Source of the DNA: Nocardia sp. BMG111209 | GTDB lineage: Bacteria > Actinomycetota > Actinomycetes > Mycobacteriales > Mycobacteriaceae | NCBI RefSeq assembly: GCF_000381925.1 | Contig: NZ_KB907307.1 | Location: 2,728,001 to 2,792,000 of the forward strand | Reading direction: 5' to 3' | DNA length: 64,000 bases | Made by a program: the position numbers and the translations under genes | In this document: positions 59,703 through 64,000 of the stretch, in pieces | Layout of the letters: every line of letters begins with the position of its first letter | How positions within the stretch are numbered: position 1 is the first letter of the stretch | The notes under the pieces: model-generated | Seen by the model: the letters and a program-made list of their open reading frames with translations, nothing else | The model's database searches: none | What the model was told of the DNA's origin: nothing

Positions 59703-59865
59703 TCGCCTGCCTTACTGGCCGTAGGGGCTTTCATCATTGCGGGTTGCGCCCGGACCGGTGTCCCCGGGTCCGGTGAATCACGACCAGAGTGCGACGAGCA
59801 GGCCGCGCGCCGGTGAACGGACGTGCTGTCCGGCCGAACATCTATATGACGAATCGACTCGGCGG

Positions 59866-60888
59866 TCAGCGGGACCGTTCGTCCGAACGATCCTCGAGTG
59901 CCGCCGCGAGCGCCCCGGCGAGCAGGGCCACCGGCCGCTGATCGTCGCGCGCCAACCGCTGCAGGGCGCTCAATGCGATCGTACCGGGTAGTTCGGCCAG
60001 CGCTTGGGTGAGTCGCATGCGGACCGCCGAATCCGTTGGGTGCGAAGCGAATTCGTCGTCCAGCGCGGAGAGGATCCGGCCCGCCCACATCGGGTCCCGA
60101 GCCAGGGCGCCGAGCAGTTCGGCCGCCTCCACATCGTTGGGGCCCGCGACGACGGTGTCGACGAGCGCCGGCACCGCGCGCGTCACGCCCCGCCCGCCCA
60201 GCGCCAGCGCGGCGCCGCGCCGGACCGCCGGGTCCGGATCCGCAAGCGCGTCGCCGAGTATCGCGGTGGTCTCGTCGCCGGGCACCTCCGCGAGCGCCAG
60301 CACCGCACGGCGGCGGACCCCGGCATCCGTGGCCGACAGGCCGGCGGCGAGGCGCGCGACACCCTCACCACCGGCCCGCGCCAGCGCCCAGCGCAGCGCG
60401 CCCGCGACATTCGGATCGGATTCGGTGAGCACCGCGTCGGCCAGCAGTTCGGCGGGCACGGCCACCGGCTCGGCCGCGGCCAGCACCGCCTGCTGGCGCC
60501 GCCCGGGACTGTCCGAACCCAGCCCGTGCAGCAGTTCCACGACGCGCGCGACATCCTGCCAGCCGGCCGGATCCGCCGCGTCGACCGCGCGCAGCCGCTC
60601 CAGCAGTTCCTGCTCCCGGCTCAGCCGTTCCGTACTCTTACGGATGAGGTCGCCGACCAGCTCGGCCGGGGTGAATCCGGGATCGTCGAGGGCCCGTGCG
60701 ATCTGCCGCAGCGACAACCCGAGGGACCGTAGCCCCTCCACGTGGAAGATGCGCCGGATGTCCGCCGGTGAGTATTCCCGATAGCCGCCGACGGTCCGGC
60801 CGGTCGGCCGGACCAGCCCGAGCGATTCGTAGTGCCGCAGCATCCGCGCACTCACCCCCGAGCGGCGGGCGGCCTCCCCGATCAGCAC
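59866..60888 (-). CDS. MerR regulator fused to a HEAT-repeat domain
   Basis: 340 residues. Residues 1-75 are a MerR winged helix (IGEAARRSGVSARMLRHYESLGLVRPTGRTVGGYREYSPADIRRI), then a coiled-coil helix to about 110, and about 115-335 a stack of HEAT-like repeats (for example DAGVRRRAVLALAEVPGD and DPAVRRGAALALGGRG). No metal-binding cysteine. The start overlaps the preceding HEAT gene by 7 bases. The repeats may bind the HEAT partner or a protein signal. A MerR-style promoter precedes the operon. Confidence 0.87.
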   Translation of the reverse strand: MLIGEAARRSGVSARMLRHYESLGLVRPTGRTVGGYREYSPADIRRIFHVEGLRSLGLSLRQIARALDDPGFTPAELVGDLIRKSTERLSREQELLERLRAVDAADPAGWQDVARVVELLHGLGSDSPGRRQQAVLAAAEPVAVPAELLADAVLTESDPNVAGALRWALARAGGEGVARLAAGLSATDAGVRRRAVLALAEVPGDETTAILGDALADPDPAVRRGAALALGGRGVTRAVPALVDTVVAGPNDVEAAELLGALARDPMWAGRILSALDDEFASHPTDSAVRMRLTQALAELPGTIALSALQRLARDDQRPVALLAGALAAALEDRSDERSR

Positions 60889-61544
60889 TCGGTGCTCTCC
60901 TTCCGGTCCGGTCCGAGCGCGGCGACCCGTTTCGCCTCGTCGACGGCGAGCGCGAAGCCCGCCTCGGGATCGTCGAGCATCCGCCGCGTGACGCTCGCAT
61001 GCGCCCGCACGGCCGGGTCGACGCTGTCCGCCGCGGCACGCAGCACCGGTTCGGCCGCCTCGCCGAGCGCGACGAGCGCGCGGCTCAGGCTCAGCCGGGT
61101 CTCCCGGTCACCGCGCGCGAATCCGGTGGCCAGCTCGGCGGCCAGCGCGGCGCGGTCCTGCTCGGGCGCGAGTACGACCGCGGCCCGCCAGGCACTGCGG
61201 GCGACCTCGGTGTCGGCGTCGTGCAGCAGCGCCGGCGTGATCGCGGGCCAGGCGGCCCGATCCCCGATCTTCGACAGTGTATGCAACGCCTGACCACGGG
61301 CCTGCGCGCGTCCGGACCCCAGTTCCGCACACAGTCTCGGCACCGTGTGCCCGGCCGGCAGCCGGGTCAGCGCCCAGGTCAGCATGTCCCGGACGAAGAA
61401 GTCCGGCTCGACCGCGCAGCGGTGCAGCAGCGCGTCGAGCGCCCCGGGCCACGGATCGGTGCCGACGGCCAGCGCCGCCCGCAACCGGACGGACGAATCC
61501 GCCGCGGCCAGGGCCGCCAGTCGCGGGTCCGGTATCGAGTTCAT
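60882..61544 (-). CDS. HEAT-repeat protein
   Basis: 220 residues, five or six helical HEAT repeats (DPRLAALAAADSSVRLRAALAVG; HDADTEVARSAWRAAVVLA; VDPAVRAHASVTRRML). No signal peptide or membrane segment. ATG 61544 has GGAGGTGG upstream; this start leaves the HEAT part intact. It is the first gene of the operon with the MerR-HEAT protein, whose repeats it resembles. Confidence 0.85.
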   Translation of the reverse strand: MNSIPDPRLAALAAADSSVRLRAALAVGTDPWPGALDALLHRCAVEPDFFVRDMLTWALTRLPAGHTVPRLCAELGSGRAQARGQALHTLSKIGDRAAWPAITPALLHDADTEVARSAWRAAVVLAPEQDRAALAAELATGFARGDRETRLSLSRALVALGEAAEPVLRAAADSVDPAVRAHASVTRRMLDDPEAGFALAVDEAKRVAALGPDRKESTEC

Positions 61545-61564
61545 GGGAACCACCTCCGCGACCC

Positions 61565-61595
61565 AGTGAAGGCCTTGCCATCGTGACAAGGTCAA
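61565..61595 (-). promoter_or_regulatory. MerR-type promoter with 19-bp spacer and dyad
   Basis: On the minus strand, TTGACC (-35, 61595-61590) and TTCACT (-10, 61570-61565) are separated by 19 bases, the overlong spacer characteristic of MerR-activated promoters. The spacer holds the dyad CCTTGTC-ACGAT-GGCAAGG (61591-61573, one mismatch). The -35 box overlaps the TetR stop codon. Confidence 0.7.
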
Positions 61596-62188
61596 GTTCC
61601 CGCGCGGAACGCGGCGAGCAGGAAGTCGACCATGTCGCGGAGGTAGTCCGGCGAGGTCCGGGCAGATCGCTCCAGCAGGAAGTCCGGCGCGGCCTGCAGA
61701 TGCATGATCGTGGCGCCCAGCAGCAGGTCCAGCAGCAGGGTGACCGAGGTTCCGGCGGGCAGCTGACCCCGATCGATCGCGCGGCGGACCAGTGCGCGGG
61801 CGGCGGACACCTGCGCGTCGCGGGCGGCCTTCCAGCGCCGTTCGACCGCGGGCACCTGATGCGCCTCGACCGCGAGCCGCATCGCCGCGCGGCCGGTCGG
61901 GCCGAGGTGGGCGTCGCGGATCTGCCCGGCGAGTCGCAGCAGATCGGTGCGCACGTCACCGGTGTCGATATCGTCGAGGTGGCCGAGCCGGCCCAGCGCC
62001 TCGGCCAGCAGTTCCTCGCCGCTGTGCCAGCGCAGGTACACCGAGGCCTTGCCCGCGCCCGCGAGCCTGGCGACGGTCTCGACCCGGAAACCACCCCAGC
62101 CGTCGCGGCCGTAGACCTCGAGCGCGGCGTCGAGGATGCGGCGATCCACCTCGGGATCGCGCGGCCGCCCCGGTCCACTGGTCGTCAT
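61592..62188 (-). CDS. TetR family transcriptional regulator
   Basis: 198 residues. DPEVDRRILDAALEVYGRDGWGGFRVETVARLAGAGKASVYLRWHSGEELLAEAL is the DNA-binding domain; the rest is helical with a conserved LLLDLLLGATIMHLQAAPDFL ligand-pocket helix. ATG 62188 is preferred over GTG 62194. It diverges from the thiolase-enoyl-CoA hydratase gene, whose promoter carries a GAACG-N4-CGTTC site. Confidence 0.88.
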   Translation of the reverse strand: MTTSGPGRPRDPEVDRRILDAALEVYGRDGWGGFRVETVARLAGAGKASVYLRWHSGEELLAEALGRLGHLDDIDTGDVRTDLLRLAGQIRDAHLGPTGRAAMRLAVEAHQVPAVERRWKAARDAQVSAARALVRRAIDRGQLPAGTSVTLLLDLLLGATIMHLQAAPDFLLERSARTSPDYLRDMVDFLLAAFRAGT

Positions 62189-62227
62189 CGCCACCTGCCC
62201 GTCTCGGGAGCCGTCCGGAACATTGCC

Positions 62228-62249
62228 GAACGGTTGCGTTCAATATAGT
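62228..62249 (+). promoter_or_regulatory. operator and -10 of the thiolase-hydratase gene
   Basis: GAACG-GTTG-CGTTC (62228-62241, perfect 5-bp arms) is followed by TATAGT (62244-62249), 9 bases before GTG 62259. The operator sits between -35 and -10, ideal for repression by the divergent TetR. Confidence 0.65.
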
Positions 62250-62258
62250 CTGGGCGCG

Positions 62259-64000
62259 GTGGACGACCTGGATCCGAATACGCCGGTGCTCGTCGGGGTC
62301 GGCCAGGCCGCCGAACGCATCGATGACCCGGAATATCGCGGACTGTCCGCGGTGGAGCTGGCCGCCGTCGCCGTCCGGGCCGCACTCACCGATACCGGCG
62401 CCGATCCGGCCGCCGTCGCGGCCCGCCTCGACACCGTCGCGGGCGTCCGGCAATTCGAGATCTCCACGCCGGGAGCTCCTGCGCCACTGGGCAAGTCGGA
62501 CAACTATCCGCGCTCGGTCGCCGACCGGATCGGGGCGGATCCCGCGCACGCGATCCTCGAGGTCGGCGGCGGCCAGTCCTCGCAGCATCTGGTGATCGAG
62601 CTCGCTCGCGCCATCGCGGACGGAACCTGCCGCGCCGCAGCGGTTTTCGGTTCCGAGGCGATCTCCACGGCCCGGCACCTGGCGACCGCCGACCCCCGCC
62701 CCGACTTCACCGAAACGCGCGGCGGGCAATTGGCGGATCGCGGATACGGCCTGTCCGGCATGGTCAGCCGGTACTCGGCCGCACACGGTCTCACCGACGC
62801 ACCCACCCAGTACGCCCTGTTCGAGAACGCGCGCCGCGCCCGATCCGGTCGCAGCCGCGAGCAGTACGCCCGGGAGATGGGTGAATGGTTCGCGCCGCTG
62901 TCCCGGATCGCGGCGAAGAATCCCTACGCGGCCGCGCCGGTGGAACGCGGCGCCGACGAACTGGCGACCGTGACCGACCGCAATCGCCTGATCGCCGACC
63001 CGTACCCGCGCTTCCTGGTCGCCCGGGACCAGGTGAACCAGGGCGCGGCGGTGGTGCTGACTTCGATCGCGGTCGCTCGCGAACTCGGTGTCCCCCGGGC
63101 GAAATGGGTTTTCCTGCACGGCCACGCGGAGCTGCACGAGCAGCAGATGCTGGCGCGGCCCGATCTGGCCGAGGCGCCCGCGCTGGTCCGCGCGGCGCGG
63201 CACGCGCTCGAGGTCGCGGGCATCGGGGCCGGCGAGCTCGCGACCATCGACCTGTACAGCTGCTTCCCGATCTCGCTGTCGCTGATCGCCGACGGCCTGG
63301 GATTGCGCCCGGACGATCCGCGCGGCCTCACCGTCACCGGCGGGCTGCCGTTCTTCGGCGGCGCGGGCAACAACTACTCGATGCACGCCATCGCGGAAAC
63401 CGTTGCGCGCCTGCGTACCACACCCGGCGGCTACGGCTTCGTCGGCGCCAACGGCGGCACGCTCAGCAAATACTCCGCCGCGGTGTATTCGACCGTCCCG
63501 GCCGCGTGGCGGGAGGACCGCAGCCCGCAACTACAGGCGGACCTGGACACCCGGCCGACGGTCGAGGTGGCGATCGCCGCGAACGGTCCGGGCACGATCG
63601 AGACCTACACCGTGAAATACGGCCGCCGAGGGCCGTTCGGCATCGTCATCGGCCGGCTGGGTGACGGCCGCCGGTTCCTCGCCACCGTCGATCCGGCCGA
63701 CACCGACCTGCTCACCACCCTCACCACCGGTGATCCGATCGGACTTCCGGTGTACGTCCGGTCCTCCGGAAAAGGCAACCGCGTCACCGCAACCCGCGAC
63801 CGGATGGACCAACTGCATCCGGTCCGGGTACCGGCCTTCCGGGAGACCTACGAATTCGCGGAGATCCGCCGCGACGGCCGCCTGCTCGAGGTCACCATCA
63901 ACCGGCCCGAGGCCCGCAACGCGCTCACTCCGCAGGCCAACGAGGAACTCGACGAGATCTTCGACGCCTACTTCGCCGATCCGGACCTGTGGGTGGCGAT
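62259..64000 (+). CDS. thiolase-like protein fused to an enoyl-CoA hydratase domain (3' end outside window)
   Basis: At least 580 residues, open to the window end. Residues 1-500 are a thiolase/acetyl-CoA acetyltransferase of the type with an extra C-terminal domain: TPVLVGVGQAAERI start, then late GGLPFFGGAGNNYSMHAIAE and GFVGANGGTLSKYSAAVYS. The Cys of classic degradative thiolases is not at its usual place (GGGQSSQHLV). From about 525 an enoyl-CoA hydratase begins (YEFAEIRRDGRLLEVTINRPEARNALTPQANEELDEIFDAYFADPDLWVA). GTG 62259 is 9 bases after TATAGT, so leaderless. The fused chain would join two beta-oxidation steps; the exact reactions are not proven. Confidence 0.86.
   Translation, partial: MDDLDPNTPVLVGVGQAAERIDDPEYRGLSAVELAAVAVRAALTDTGADPAAVAARLDTVAGVRQFEISTPGAPAPLGKSDNYPRSVADRIGADPAHAILEVGGGQSSQHLVIELARAIADGTCRAAAVFGSEAISTARHLATADPRPDFTETRGGQLADRGYGLSGMVSRYSAAHGLTDAPTQYALFENARRARSGRSREQYAREMGEWFAPLSRIAAKNPYAAAPVERGADELATVTDRNRLIADPYPRFLVARDQVNQGAAVVLTSIAVARELGVPRAKWVFLHGHAELHEQQMLARPDLAEAPALVRAARHALEVAGIGAGELATIDLYSCFPISLSLIADGLGLRPDDPRGLTVTGGLPFFGGAGNNYSMHAIAETVARLRTTPGGYGFVGANGGTLSKYSAAVYSTVPAAWREDRSPQLQADLDTRPTVEVAIAANGPGTIETYTVKYGRRGPFGIVIGRLGDGRRFLATVDPADTDLLTTLTTGDPIGLPVYVRSSGKGNRVTATRDRMDQLHPVRVPAFRETYEFAEIRRDGRLLEVTINRPEARNALTPQANEELDEIFDAYFADPDLWVA

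Noticed and set aside
61277..62248. A 323-codon plus-strand frame opposite the HEAT and TetR genes
   Set aside because: Arg/Pro/Gly-rich shadow translation of minus-strand genes with no motif.

Overview
This is high-GC actinobacterial chromosome, most likely Nocardia or a close relative. Evidence: very strong G/C third-position bias, many mycofactocin-, F420- and NDMA-type oxidoreductases, FadD/thiolase/enoyl-CoA hydratase genes, many TetR/MarR/GntR regulators, and several genes with a -10 box only 6-9 bases before the start codon (leaderless). I see no rRNA, tRNA, CRISPR array, insertion sequence or phage gene. Genus assignment is inference.

1-12.2 kb is a catabolic or tailoring island: an amidohydrolase (minus strand, cut by the window edge) diverges from a VWA protein (NorD-like), an AAA+ ATPase (CbbQ/NorQ-like) preceded by a 19-codon translationally coupled leader, a binding protein with no signal peptide, an AveC-like membrane protein, an SDR, an aldehyde dehydrogenase, a cytochrome P450, a mycofactocin-type SDR and a regulator made of two GntR/FCD units in one chain. 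Three of its promoters share a 13-bp imperfect palindrome. The substrate is unknown.

12.5-19 kb: a Roadblock/LC7 protein, a somewhat divergent NAD-dependent DNA ligase, an HxlR regulator divergent from an enoyl-CoA hydratase with two inverted-repeat operators between them, and an acyl-CoA synthetase translationally coupled to a PAS-ANTAR regulator.

19-25.6 kb is a class III lanthipeptide operon on the minus strand: LanKC synthetase, two identical 38-residue precursors, a third unlike precursor, an MFS exporter and a prolyl oligopeptidase. All precursors carry a labionin-type Ser-x2-Ser-x(3-4)-Cys core just after an Asp-Asp-x-Pro-Ile-Ser junction, where a proline-specific peptidase could remove the leader. 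A 40-bp hairpin lies upstream, with a small hypothetical gene and a two-component system beyond it.

28-46 kb: an ABC ATPase remnant abutting an FMN reductase-rhodanese fusion, an ArsR gene with a palindromic site, F420/zinc/NDMA-type dehydrogenases, an aldo/keto reductase, an S15 hydrolase, SDRs, MarR regulators (one fused to a PDZ domain), an amidohydrolase, a secreted protein and a PAS-GGDEF diguanylate cyclase.

46-64 kb: a Tat-exported DAPG-hydrolase-like protein; a protein whose last 124 residues read as a profilin, a eukaryotic-type actin regulator and the most surprising gene here; small hypotheticals and a double YbjQ-like protein; a methyltransferase; a TetR/flavin monooxygenase pair whose intergenic region holds a 47-bp perfect palindrome containing the monooxygenase start codon; a DyP-peroxidase-like operon; an orphan lipoprotein binding protein; an SDR; a fatty acid desaturase; a HEAT / MerR-HEAT operon with a MerR-style promoter; and a TetR gene divergent from a thiolase-enoyl-CoA hydratase fusion cut by the window end.
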